DNA from: Pipra filicauda
Lineage: Eukaryota > Chordata > Aves > Passeriformes > Pipridae
Direction of reading: 5' to 3'
Assembly (NCBI RefSeq): GCF_003945595.2
Contig: NW_024104096.1
Location: 2,351,501 to 2,415,500 of the forward strand
DNA length: 64,000 bases
Shown here piece by piece: positions 1 to 11,105 of the stretch (the stretch's first letter is position 1; the number at the start of each line of letters is the position of its first letter). The notes under the pieces were generated by a model. The model had not been told where the DNA came from. It did not search any database and was given only the letters and a program-made list of their open reading frames with translations. Made by a program: the position numbers and the translations under genes.

Positions 1-1351
1 ATAATGGAGACATGAGTACTTGTATAAACAAGGAAAGGTATTTAATGAACATATTGTACATACTAAAGAGGCTGCTTTCTGTTGGAAGAGCATAGAATGC
101 ATTCTTCCAAGTGCATGAAAATTCCATACTATTGATGCATGAGTTTTCTATGAACTGGGCCAGGCATAAACTGTCAACTGCATTTAAAACACTGAACCAA
201 ACCTGAAAACTGCTCATTTCAACATAAAAAAAATTAAAAGAATAAAAAATAAATTTGAAAAAAAAAATCCAACCCCCATAGAAAACAGAAACAGTCTAAA
301 GTGACTTTACTGTTTTTACGTAATTTTTCATTAGAGATCATTTGCTTGTATTTCTATTTTGAAAATTCAAGCCTGCTGGTCCCAGATGAGTGTGTTCCTC
401 TAGAACTGCAATTTGCTTCATTGTGTTTTCATTCATTTTCATTCTCTTCATGAACAACAGTGACATTTGAAAAACCAAAAGAAAAGGATAGAGGAGTTGG
501 AACCTCATATTTACAGCATATATATAGCATCTGGCATGTTGGACACAGTTTTCTGAAAGATATTATTAGATTTGCCAGCGAGCATCCTGCTGCTTTTTCA
601 AGACAGAGTTTGAATGACGAAGGCAAGTGCTGAGGCTTTAAATGCCTGGCTGCAGTCAGAGTCTTGAGTGAGCATTTTGGCTTCCTACACATTAGAAGCA
701 CAAGAACTACTAGACAGGACAAGACTACAGGTCCATACAACCAAGAGTCCTGTGGCCAGCAGTGGTAACTCATAATAAATGCTTATGAGGAACAGAGTGA
801 CATCTCCCTCGTGTACTCTCCCAGTCTGAGTTGGACGTGCCACATGTACTTCATCATCATCTCATCATTGAGAGGAGACAGCAGCATGGCCTGATACAGG
901 TATTACACAGCCAGCATGCTGACACAATGAAACTGAGCTGGGCCATGCAATGGGAGGTTGTTATGACTTCTCTCAGGTTTACTGGGAGGTCAGAACTACG
1001 ACAGCAAGTAAAGCATTATTCCACCTAAATGGTCACCAGCATTTCAGACCTCCCATAAGCTGCAGAAGGAGCTTCTCCAGCTCTCAGGTACCAGGTAAGA
1101 GAGGTTGGACTATTTTTGAAGAAGGTATTTTTTTGCGACCTACTGGCATGGGCTACCAAAAACAGTGACATAAAATTGACCCAGTATTTTGAGACTAGAA
1201 ATCAAACACCGGGTGTTGTGATGATAGATATTTGGGTGACAATGACTTCTGGATTTCAATCACAGTGAAAGGTGAGGAAATATTAGAATTGGCTGGCACT
1301 CACAATCTGTGCAAGATACTTCAAAATTCTGCTCGCACAGAGTAGAAACAC

Positions 1352-1396
1352 TTTATTTATAAATATATATATATAAATATACATATTTATAAATAC
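1352..1396. repeat. AT-rich simple repeat (TAAA/TA)
   Basis: Alternating TTTATAAATA and TATATATA units form a low-complexity, partly self-complementary tract. This is ordinary microsatellite-like sequence, with nothing to suggest a function. Confidence 0.75.
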
Positions 1397-1844
1397 TACC
1401 ACTCATTATTATGTCAGCCTCCCTTCATATGGGAAAGGTACTTCTCCATTTGTGGCCTTTAATGCACAGCTTTTCCCAAAGGAAAGACAGTGACAGCGAT
1501 ACTCTTTCACTCTAGTTTAGGAAACCCACACCTATTTCCAATATGTAAGAACTTGTTTGTCATCAGTCTTCCAAATATCCTCCTCAGCCAGGTATTTAGT
1601 ATCCTCCTCATAGAGTTCCTTAATCCCTGACATTGAAGTTTTCCACTCCAGAATTAAGCAACTCTTCATCAAGTTAAAAAATAAATTAGTCATACCTATA
1701 TTTGTGATGTATTCAACAGCATTTCCTGACTTGCACACAAGCGCAAACTGAAGTCTTAAGGTTATAAATGGCCTCTGTTGTGCAAAAGAGTATCTCAAGA
1801 AACAGAAAAAAAGCTCAGAAATAACCGTTTAATGTTTAACTGCC

Positions 1845-1874
1845 CTTTTTTTTTCTTCTTCTTTTTTTTTTTTT
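1845..1874. repeat. Polypyrimidine tract
   Basis: A run of T interrupted by TTC units covers about 30 bases and is followed by TTTTGCAAAG. It could be a poly(A) relic of an antisense retro-insertion or the pyrimidine tract of a splice acceptor. No open frame worth noting follows it, so I call it only a simple repeat. Confidence 0.6.
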
Positions 1875-1965
1875 GCAAAGTATGTGACAAGCCTGTTTAC
1901 CTCACAGCAGATTCTCCACCATTTGGCTGAACAACTCTGTGTTTCATTAGAACAGACCCATATTT

Positions 1966-2345
1966 CATAAAATCATAGGAGGATAGAATGGTTTGGGTTG
2001 GAAAAGACGTTAAAGATCATCTAGTTGCAATGCCTCTGCCATGGACAGGGACATCCATCACTCAACCAGGTTCCTCAAAAACCAGTAAAACCATCCTTGA
2101 ACACTCCAGGGATGGGGCATCCACAGCTTCTCTGGGCAACCTGTTTCAGTCCCTTACCGCCTGCATAATGAGGAGTTTCCTCCTTATATATGATATACCT
2201 TCTTTTAGTTTAAAGCCTTCCTCCCTTGTCCTATCACTACGTGCCTTTGTAAAAAGTCCCTCTCCAACTTTCTTGCAGGCCCCTTTAGGTACTGGAAGAC
2301 GCTCTAAGAACCCTCCAGAGCCTTCTCTTTTCCAGGCTTTCGTTT
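1966..2345 (-). mobile_element. CR1 LINE fragment, 5'-truncated, reverse strand
   Basis: Read on the plus strand, this is the reverse complement of the 3' end of an avian CR1 (chicken repeat 1) non-LTR retrotransposon. It starts with degenerate copies of the CR1 terminal octamer (plus-strand forms AATCATAG and GATAGAAT). It continues through the hallmark GGTTTGGGTTGGAAAAGAC, the ATCATCTAGTT segment, the CCATGGACAGGGACAT segment and CTTCTCTGGGCAACCTGT, then TTGTCCTATCACTACGTGCC and a GAGCCTTCTCTTTTCCAGGCT end. The copy is about 380 bp, so it is strongly 5'-truncated, as most CR1 copies are. It carries many substitutions relative to remembered consensus. The plus-strand open frame at 1988-2356 is a by-product of the repeat, not a gene. 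No target-site duplication is evident. The element is non-autonomous and immobile. Confidence 0.93.
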
Positions 2346-2545
2346 TAAGTCTTTAAAGGAAGTTGTTAGAATATGTAATTTTTTTTTTTCATAATCTGAA
2401 AAGATTTCAGTGTAGAAAGTTGAAACTAGCATTAAAACTAGTTCTATTCTGCTGGTTAATACAACATTTACAAAATTGAAAATACAAGCAAAAAGTTGCT
2501 AGATATCTCCAAGCCATATGCAACATGAACATGGAAGTACCATCA

Positions 2546-2592
2546 ATATATATGTGTGTGTGTGTGTGTATATATATAATATATATATATAA
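2546..2592. repeat. Compound (TA)n(TG)n(TA)n microsatellite
   Basis: A TA run passes into about eight TG dinucleotides and back into TA repeats broken by one TAATA. Compound TG/TA dinucleotide tracts are typical vertebrate microsatellites and are probably length-polymorphic. Confidence 0.9.
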
Positions 2593-3551
2593 TTTGAGCT
2601 GCTATTGAATCTAAATGTAACTATTAAAATGAAAAATAAATTAAAATGGTTTAGACTTGCAAATACTTTCTAATGAGAAATGGTTAACTAGCCTAACATC
2701 TCAGGAAGGAGGTAATTCCCCTTACCCATCTGTTAAGACACTATTGCAAACATTTAATGGATATTCTCAACTAAGCTGCACATTTATATAAGACATAGGT
2801 GAAAATACAAGTTTTTAGACACAGGAGATGTAAATACATGATATGGCTGACGTTAGTCTGCCACACACATTCTTAACAAGTGTTTCAATTGGTTTTTTCC
2901 CTTCCTCCCCACAAGAATCTGTTTAAATTCACCTGTTCAAACAAATCTCACAAAATTAAAAAGTTCTTGCATCTCACTTCCAATAGACAGATACAGCAGT
3001 AGGATAGAAAATTCTTTGAATTAATGTCTTGGTTTTGATGCTTGTACATATAAAACTTGCATATGGTTTGGGAGAACACACCCTTACCTAATGCAACACA
3101 CGATGAGGAAACAAAAGCAACCAGAGTCCCCAGCACAGCAACTCTGCCTTCATGATTTCTCTTGCACAGTACTTTTCTCTTTCTTCCTAAACCCATACTC
3201 ATTATTTTTGTACAGAGACCTGCTCATATATTTTAAAAATCTGTAATATGAAGTATCTAAACACCAGCCCTATAACAGTTATCACTGTGACCTAGAAACC
3301 AAAGCAGATAGGTTCATCACAGTCATTTAAGGGCAGCAAATGATCTTTGTTTAATTCAGATGTTTTATTGGAAGGAGTAGCTTCAGTGCCTCAGTCATGC
3401 AGCAGCAATGTCTAGAGAATAAACTGCTAGAGGTCAACTAATTAAACAGTTACAAAGGGACAACACAGCCTTTTCTTTTCCAAGTATTTATAATTATTTT
3501 TAAAAGACTGAATAATAACATAATTATATACAAATATATAGAGAATATGAT

Positions 3552-3575
3552 CAATTATACATACAATTATACATA
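3552..3575 (+). repeat. Perfect 12-bp tandem duplication
   Basis: Two head-to-tail copies of CAATTATACATA occupy this interval exactly, with an AT-rich context on either side. This is a typical replication-slippage product. Confidence 0.9.
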
Positions 3576-5340
3576 CTTTATCATAATAGAAGAGCAGTAG
3601 AAATTATCTAAATTTTCTATTGCTGTCTTTCACAGCCAATTATGGGCTTTCAACTGAGAGACCATCATCATTAACTGAATTCAATTTCACATTGATAAAA
3701 TTGATCCTATTAAAATAAACCTATCAGCACAAAAGGCAATGTTCATTGTTTCTTTCCAGCCAGTCATGAGAGAAAGGGAAAGAGGGCTCAACATATTTCT
3801 ACTTTAATCAATAATCTCTTTATGTGGCATCCTCTATGTTCCTTATCGAATCTAAAGAATCAACCTTCAGTTTTACTCAACAGGAGACCAAAAGAAAGCC
3901 AGTACTTCTGTTTTATCACACAGAGCTGTATGCCTTTTCAGTGCACCATCCACTTAGACCTCACCACCATGAGCATTAACCAGATATACACTTATACACC
4001 CCTAAGTTTTATGTATATAGTGAAAGTAGTAGAATTGTTCTGGTCAAACATACCAGTAACATCAAAACAGATTTTGAACTTCAGCTAGTTAGGAGAGACT
4101 AAAGGTTGAATACTGATTGACAAGAAACTCTTAAATTGAAATGTTTTCATTGACAACATCTCATCTCTATGAGCTCAGCAATCTAAAGTTATGCACCTAT
4201 AAACAGCAATTCTGCTGTCTCCAAAACCTTAGCAAGCTGCAGATTAAAATCATAGCAGGACCAGAAAGTGATTTACCCAGCTGGTCCCTTTATTACCTCT
4301 GCCTAGGGAAGCAAAATTTAAGGCTTGGTCTTCTTTTCTAGAAAGCTCCACAATAGTGCAGTACATCTGAGTGCTGCACATAATTTTCAAGAACCAACTG
4401 TCTAAAACAAAAGTCTACGCTATGAAATGAATAGAACAGTTTTATTTATGCACGTCTTCTCAATTTTACTTAATATGAAAGAACCAACCAGGCTAATCTA
4501 CAATGTTAAACTGAAAATTTACACAGCAAGCTTGACATACATCTATTGAATAGTTAGCCGGTGTTTTCACAGCAAAACTATTAAAAAGTACTGAAAGTAT
4601 TCAAAGTATTGTGGTTCCAGGCATTTTTGTAGGCTCACATAATAGAGAGGGTTACACCCCGCAGACCTCTGAAATTTGTACAGATGTTCTTACTTCTTCC
4701 TATTTAATCAGGCCATGCCTATTACTTAGCAGAAAAGATAATTTGAGAGAAAGTATTTTCATGCCTTAATCACATTAGCAGTGTTCCAAATTAATTGCTA
4801 CCTTTAGGCATTACTTTTAGTCACAGGCAATACAGTTTACTCGGGTTTTCTTTCTTTTTTTTTAACATGATCCAATCACATGTATAAAAATATTAGTTCA
4901 TTAATATAATTTATAAATAAGTAATAATATATAAAGCACTTATGCGGAATAATTTTTATAAATACATTTAGACCAGTACAAAACTCAATAGGCAATGAAA
5001 AGTGGAGAGATGGCACATCTAATGCAATGTCTACTGTTGTCACAGATAGTGCGACACAAATCTATTCACAGATATTTACAAGTGTTACTGCTATTTTCTA
5101 ACTCCATGGTGTTGCTCAGTTTGTATATGGATTTAAGAATTTTCTATATTACTGTACATTTACATAGTGAAATGATTTTTGTATGCCATTTTCTGATTAA
5201 AAAGCCTTTCTCATTTTAGACAGTAGAAAGTTAACATTTCATTAGCTCTCTGAAAAGCCACCATGCACAGCATTAACTGAGACATCTAGAATTGCACTAC
5301 AACTATTAATCAAATAATAAAAGGATTCTCCATTAACTGC

Positions 5341-5360
5341 TGTTCAGCTATGGCTGAACA
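5341..5360. repeat. Perfect inverted repeat, 8-bp arms
   Basis: TGTTCAGC and GCTGAACA flank a TATG loop, giving a perfect 8-bp stem. The pairing does not extend beyond the arms, which is too short for a pre-miRNA. It may be chance or a palindromic protein-binding site. Confidence 0.7.
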
Positions 5361-7127
5361 TGATTTACACAAAGCCAAGACAACTGTGGCAGTCAGTGCA
5401 GAAAGCCTCACTGCCCCTCATCTTGACCTTTTATATCACTACTGTATTTACATAAGGAAGAAATTTCAAATACAACTGATTTTTTGGTTTAGAAAAACCA
5501 AAGGCAAATTTTAAATCATGTCTAAAATACGTGGTACAGATGAAACTCTATGGTGGTAGAAAAACTAATATTTAGTCAAGTTTTTAAAAAGAAAGAAACA
5601 TGAACTGCTGGACTGTGTAGTTCTTCATATTATCTGAAAACCAAAGTGCTGAAGGCTTTTAAAGCCAAGATGCAGCAAACATAACAATCTCATTCGGAAG
5701 GCTGAGTCCCTATAGGGAAAATAGCAGCTGCCATTCAGTTTGTTGGAAAACGTGCAGACATAAAATCATTATGAAAATTGAAAGGAGTTAAATCCAGACT
5801 TCCCAGAAGAGGAGTGAGCTGGAAGTGAAGGAAGAGTTTTCTAAGCAGAAAATGGTTTAGGAGGAGAAGACAAATAAGCATTAGCCAGGTAGCATCAGGT
5901 TGTCTACTTTAAATGAGTTAAATCAGTAAGATGCAAGAAATCTGAACCACAGTCAAAAGATGAAAATTCAAAAGCCTGAAATATTCTATATTACCATAGA
6001 GCAGAATGAATTTATATCTGTCACTACCAGGAAATGGGATACAAAGTTGCATAAAGGTCAGGAAGCACAAATCAGTCTAATAGCACTTTTGTAATATTTT
6101 CCATATTACATACTATCAAGAATTATTTCCCACACAGTTTTTCTTCTTTACTTTAACAACTCCTGTATACACAATTTCCTGACACAATGGAAAACCTGGC
6201 ATCTACAACACCTCAATAAGATTAGTGTTAGTGAATGGCAAAAAAAAATAAAACATTTCAATCTCTTAGAGCTGTTGTAAATAGAGTTTAGGTCCAGAAT
6301 AAATTTATAACTTTGTTTTAGGGTCAATGATAGCTGCCCTCAATGCACACAGATGAGGTGTGTTGCTACACTAAGGTGTAGCAATATGTAAGGTCTACTT
6401 CTACAATTTACTTTTTTCTTCCTGGCTATTCAGGAAATAAAAATAGTCATTAAAATTTCATAAAGATGAGAGAAGAGAAGAACAGAGGGCAAAAAAGAAA
6501 CACACAAAGCATTTCAGCCTGACAGTGTCATTATCAAGAACATTAATTTGTCCCAGATTTTCCGATACCTAAGAGTGCTCCTCACTCAGAGCTGACACTT
6601 CAGGGAAACTCTGAACCCAGCAGTGTTTGGCATGCACAGAGGTCAGTCTATGTCCTGAAACCTGACCCATTGGATTTACTGCACATACACAGACCCAAAA
6701 CAGAGCACATGCCCATCAAGTTCAAGGATCCATATTTTTGCCTGAGGTTTACCAGAAAAAAAAATACAGAGCCATACAATGTTTCTTTAATAGTGCATCT
6801 TTCCCATAATGCTCAGTGAGGTTTTGCTCACTTCTAAAGTTTCCCATACAGCTGTCCAAGCCCCAGTTATGACATCTGTGGCAATGGTATTTGATGTACA
6901 ATGGATAAAACTGTACTAAATGCAGTAAAACTATACTATATATCAACCTGCACAAAATAAAATACTAACCTGAATTTTACACATTGAGGAAAAAAGCCAC
7001 AAATAATTTCTTGTTAACCGTTCTCAAGAGGATGTTACAACACAAGCTTTTTAAGGGAGTACTTAAATGTGCATCTCCACTGCTTTACTACAGTGTGCAT
7101 GCACATAAAGAGAAAACAACTACATAC

Positions 7128-7168
7128 CTTAACTAGTAACCTACTTGCTTTTCTTCCATTTGGGTCAA
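7128..7168 (-). other. Exon-like 41-nt segment, minus strand
   Basis: On the minus strand a pyrimidine-rich acceptor ending TTTTTTTCTCAG precedes this segment and a strong donor, AAG followed by GTATGT, ends it. Two of three frames have stops. The third is open throughout and reads DPNGRKASRLLVK after a split first codon (phase 1 in, phase 0 out). That is a plausible basic coding peptide, but I do not recognise the protein. Chance pairing of splice-like strings in AT-rich DNA is a real alternative, and there is no other support in the sequence. Confidence 0.22.
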
Positions 7169-7357
7169 CTGAGAAAAAAATAATGAAACCATCATAAGTA
7201 TTCAAGACTAACTAAGTATGACCTTGCCTACATCAGCTGAAATACTTTTAATACAGGATATTCCTGTATTTTTCACACTTCCACTCCTGTGTGTCAGCTC
7301 ACAGGCTGCAAAATCTGCAAAATTTTACATAAATTTTTGGAAAACATCAGAAATTCC

Positions 7358-7381
7358 ATTCCATATGAAATTCCATATGAA
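7358..7381 (+). repeat. Perfect 12-bp tandem duplication
   Basis: Two adjacent identical copies of ATTCCATATGAA occupy the interval, and a further partial unit (AAATTCC) lies just upstream. It is consistent with slippage. Confidence 0.9.
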
Positions 7382-8371
7382 ATAGAGGCAAAAATGTGGA
7401 ATATTTTAAAAGTAAATCTCACTGGGAGATTTCGTTAGCGCAAAAGGACTTGCTATGAAGCAAAATCATCTCTAAGAAAGGATGGGCTTGAATAGGTTCC
7501 CACATCCTTTCCTCTTTCCTGTAAATATCCCTCTGACCCCCACAGCTCATTGAATTCAATAGTCTGTAATCCAGGGCAAAGGGAACAGCAGAGTCTACGT
7601 GATAGGAAATTTTGGTTAATAAGTGAGATAATGCATAGTTCATACAAAGAAATCCAATTCCATCAACTTGGATTGGATTATCCCTGCAATGTCCTTTCCA
7701 GGACACTGTTTTTCAGAGAAGCCTACGTGCAGTACTGTACTCATGTGTATTTACTTTCTTGCCACTCAACTAAAAATTTATTATCTCTGAATCACATTTC
7801 TGAGTGCTCCCAAGTCAAGCATGGGTCCAGCACATGTTTTAAACTCCAGCTTTGTGCCACACAAAACTGTGATGCTCCTTCTGAACTCACAGCTGCCAAA
7901 GTCATGCATACATACACTGCTCTGATCAAACTACTATGTACTGCAGAAAGGATCTGCAACTCAGATTGCCTACTCATGGATAAACAAAAGTTGTCCATAT
8001 TTAAAGGTGGAGCATTTTCAAGGATCAACAAAATATTTTACAGGAGTCCCAAAGAAGTAAAAAGGAGTTCAGCTGACAAAAATCTCATGAAAATAGTTAA
8101 AATAGGAAAGGCTGAAAGACAGGAACAACCATTTTCCATGTACTTAAACATTCATAGTATGAAGTAGTACTCTCTGGAAATCCAGGAAACAGAATATCTT
8201 TTATGTTAAAAGCAACAATTTCCATTATACATAAGAGGCCAGTCCAGTGAACAGGGTGATTGTTACACTGTTTCATTACAGTAGAGGGGAATCTACCTTA
8301 AAGCAACGCTTGATGCCTTTCTTTTTCTAGGTAGGTTTTTGAAAAACACTAATCATTCTCCCTAAAATGAC

Positions 8372-8386
8372 TTTTTTTTTTTTTTT
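8372..8386. repeat. Poly-T run
   Basis: An uninterrupted run of 15 T follows CTAAAATGAC. It could be the poly(A) remnant of an antisense insertion, but no element body can be recognised beside it. Confidence 0.7.
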
Positions 8387-9828
8387 AGAGACAGCTTTCT
8401 CAAGGGATGGAATACATACAATATTTCAATTGACACAGAAAAAGAGTTATTTCTTTAGGGAATAGAAGGTGGGGGTTCCCCCCTCCAGTTGCAAGGTAAC
8501 ATGACAGGTTTCATAAATTGAGGAAATGAGCATAAAATTCAATCTTTTTTCACACAGAAAATACTATTAATGATGTATTAGCTTACATAACCAAGACCAT
8601 CTCAATAAACTTTTCAATTATATGTGGGAAGTATTCTTTGAGATTGACATCATTAATACCAATGAAAATTAATGTGAATACCACAATGTTCTTTAGCGCA
8701 TCAACAGAAGTACACTCCCCAAGGGAATTATTAAGGAGTACCTATATTTAGCAGCAATAAAAAAGAAAATCCCTAGAATAAATCTAGCATTACAGCAGCC
8801 CTTACTAATGCTTGAAGTTCAGTTTTCTTTAAAGATTTAGTAGAAGAAAAGTAAAGAAAATTTTTAATTGTTAACATGGCAACTATACATATGATTTGGA
8901 ATACATCATGCTAGGAAAATTGGCTACAACCAAAACATAATCAGCAAAAGAACAGATGAAATACAGTGCTTCAGTAAATAATGCTTTCCTGTGGTCTGAG
9001 TATGGCTGGAGCAGAACAATCTTTCAGCAACTTTAACTAAAATTAAATCTGCATCACATTCATCACTCTGTTAACGCCTATAGGAAAACAGGCACACACT
9101 TGTTCAGGTCTGTGGTTCTGTCCAGAGACTTTCTCTTCTTTCCCTTTCCTAATTTAGGATGGATTCTTTTCCATTACTTCCAAATTAAATTTGACCAGTA
9201 AAACAACAGAATACTGGGCAAAAGATCATGCAGTGTAAAATCTATCCAAAGTGGTAACTTCAAAAATATGTGAAGTAATACCAGCAGATTTTCCTCATTT
9301 TCAAACTACAAAACCTTTGACTTTTCCTCCCCTGAGATTTCAATAAGAAGGTGAGTGAAAGGAGGGAAAAAAGAGGGTGGTTGGGTGCACAAAGGTGGTA
9401 CTCACACACTTTTCCACACCCTCTGTTCCCATGTGCTTCCCCAACTACATTCTTTTGTGAGTCTGTATATATAGCTAGCTAGGACTAATTTAAAATTCCT
9501 CACTTGAACAATGCATTCTTGCCTAAGTGGTACACAGCTGCTTCAGTCATTCAGAATATTTTGCAGGAGGTTGGTTTTGCTTTTAACTGCACATTTCCCC
9601 TGATGTCTGCTATAAATTAACCTATGAGTGCAAATAGAGGGAGTTTTATTGCACTGTGATTGGTGAATTTCCTTGAGAGAAAACGCTTAACAGAAAAAAA
9701 AGGAAAATTAGTTCAGCAATCATAACATTTTTAGTGTATGTATTTCTGGGAATTGTATTTTCAAGTTTAATAATGAACAGCAGTCTTTGTCAATGGAAAT
9801 CTTGCTTCTGTCGGGAAACCAGGGAAAG

Positions 9829-9858
9829 GGAAATGGTAGGCAAAAAGGAAATGGTAGG
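9829..9858 (+). repeat. Short direct repeat, 18-bp period
   Basis: GGAAATGGTAGG occurs at 9829-9840 and again at 9847-9858, separated by the purine-rich spacer CAAAAA. It looks like a minor local duplication. Confidence 0.8.
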
Positions 9859-10919
9859 TGAATGTATCTATAAAATCACAGTCTCATAGGTATTTACAGG
9901 CATTGTTAGATAATATTAACATATCGGGTTTTACATATTACATTATCTATCACTTATATAAGGCATTCTATAAATAGTATTATATGTATTACTTTAACAG
10001 ATGCATAACTGAAAGCTGTAGCCAGGTGTTCTTAGTGTTCGTATAATCAAAACTTATACAATGAACTTTTAAAAACATATTTGCTCGCAATGTTTTGAAC
10101 AGTTAAACATCTGCTTGAATGGGAAAACACATAACTTCCTGTTACAGTGGTGCATTTTTGTTCACAAATTCCTGATTTTGTCGCCTTGAATTCAGAGCAC
10201 CACCTCTACACTTAAAAAAAAAATCCAAAGCTAATCTGTTTTTAAGACAGGGTGTTATTTTAAATTTCCACCTTATAAAACTGCATTGTAATATGAGCAT
10301 ATACAGAGATAAATTATTTAGGTTATTTAACTGTTAAAATTCCTTTTTGCAAAGGCAATGACAAAAGTGTTAAATACCATGGCAATTAATACCAACATAG
10401 CTGTGTGTCTCATAACTAACAAAAAGCCCAAATTGGATATAAAGCCACCCACTAAGCTGAAAATATTTATCATTACAACCTTAGCACGCTATAATGAAGG
10501 GTTTCACAAGCTTTATATTCTTATTGCAGACAGCCTGCACATCAAACATTTGATGGTGTGAGAAAAACAGAACACTGTCTGTGCAAAAACCCTCTGTCTA
10601 GCATAGCAACAAAAATAAATATTTCCCTCAAAACCCCTTAAACCTGTAAATGAGGCTACTTTTATTACTTATATAGTATGGACGTTATCTTCTGGGTGGC
10701 CAAATATGCACTAGGAAAAAGAAAAATGAAGTTTTGTAAAAAAAGAAACTTTCTCAGACCTTTGTGTTGGAATACTGTCTTTCCTGAAATCTGGGTTATA
10801 TTTCAATATCTTCTAAAGCACTGCATACAAACTAGCACAACACACAGCTGAGAAGGTTTGTGACACATCAAAATCTCTGGCATTTCAAAATATTTAAAAG
10901 GCAACCTACAGACATATGA

Positions 10920-11105
10920 CAAATTTCCACAGACAGCAGCAGCTGCATGGCCTGGTGCTTTTGCCACAATTAGCCTCAGTTACAATTTGATGACTGAATT
11001 AAGTTATCTGCCAGCAGTTCCAGCTGGCATGAATCATTACTTTGTGGTGTCATGCTGTTTATCCATGGTCAGTGTTGTGACATGCTGAGCTCCATGTTTA
11101 TCCTC
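10920..11105. promoter_or_regulatory. Candidate conserved non-coding element
   Basis: This patch is visibly less AT-rich than its surroundings and has mixed, complex sequence without long open frames. It contains CAGCAGCTGCATGG (an E-box-rich string), a homeodomain-type AATTAG core, and TGAC/TCAT half-sites around CCAGCAGTTCCAGCTGGCAT. Such patches in vertebrate gene deserts are often conserved enhancers. This is inference from composition only; no alignment was available. Confidence 0.25.

Larger units (their letters stand above)
1..1965. other. AT-rich non-coding stretch
   Basis: No gene is recognisable here. A minus-strand open frame at 429-773 begins with a hydrophobic stretch, but it has no family resemblance and ends at an ordinary stop. 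The overlapping plus-strand frames at 831-1168 are equally anonymous. The stretch also holds an AT repeat and a pyrimidine tract, listed separately, and it ends where the CR1 element starts. It is probably intergenic or intronic. Confidence 0.6.
2346..10900. other. AT-rich non-coding stretch with scattered small repeats
   Basis: This block is unique AT-rich DNA. It contains a TG/TA microsatellite, two 12-bp tandem duplications, a perfect short hairpin, an 18-bp-period duplication and a poly-T run. It also holds the longest open frame of the window (7550-8167, plus, 205 codons), which has no recognisable domain and overlaps frames on the other strand. A 41-nt exon-like segment at 7128-7168 is listed separately. 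No protein family or RNA gene can be assigned. Confidence 0.55.

Noticed and set aside
1988..2356. Plus-strand open frame of 122 codons
   Set aside because: It lies inside the reverse-oriented CR1 fragment and only translates the repeat.
5341..5360. Pre-miRNA hairpin
   Set aside because: The stem is only 8 bp and does not extend; a pre-miRNA needs a much longer imperfect stem.
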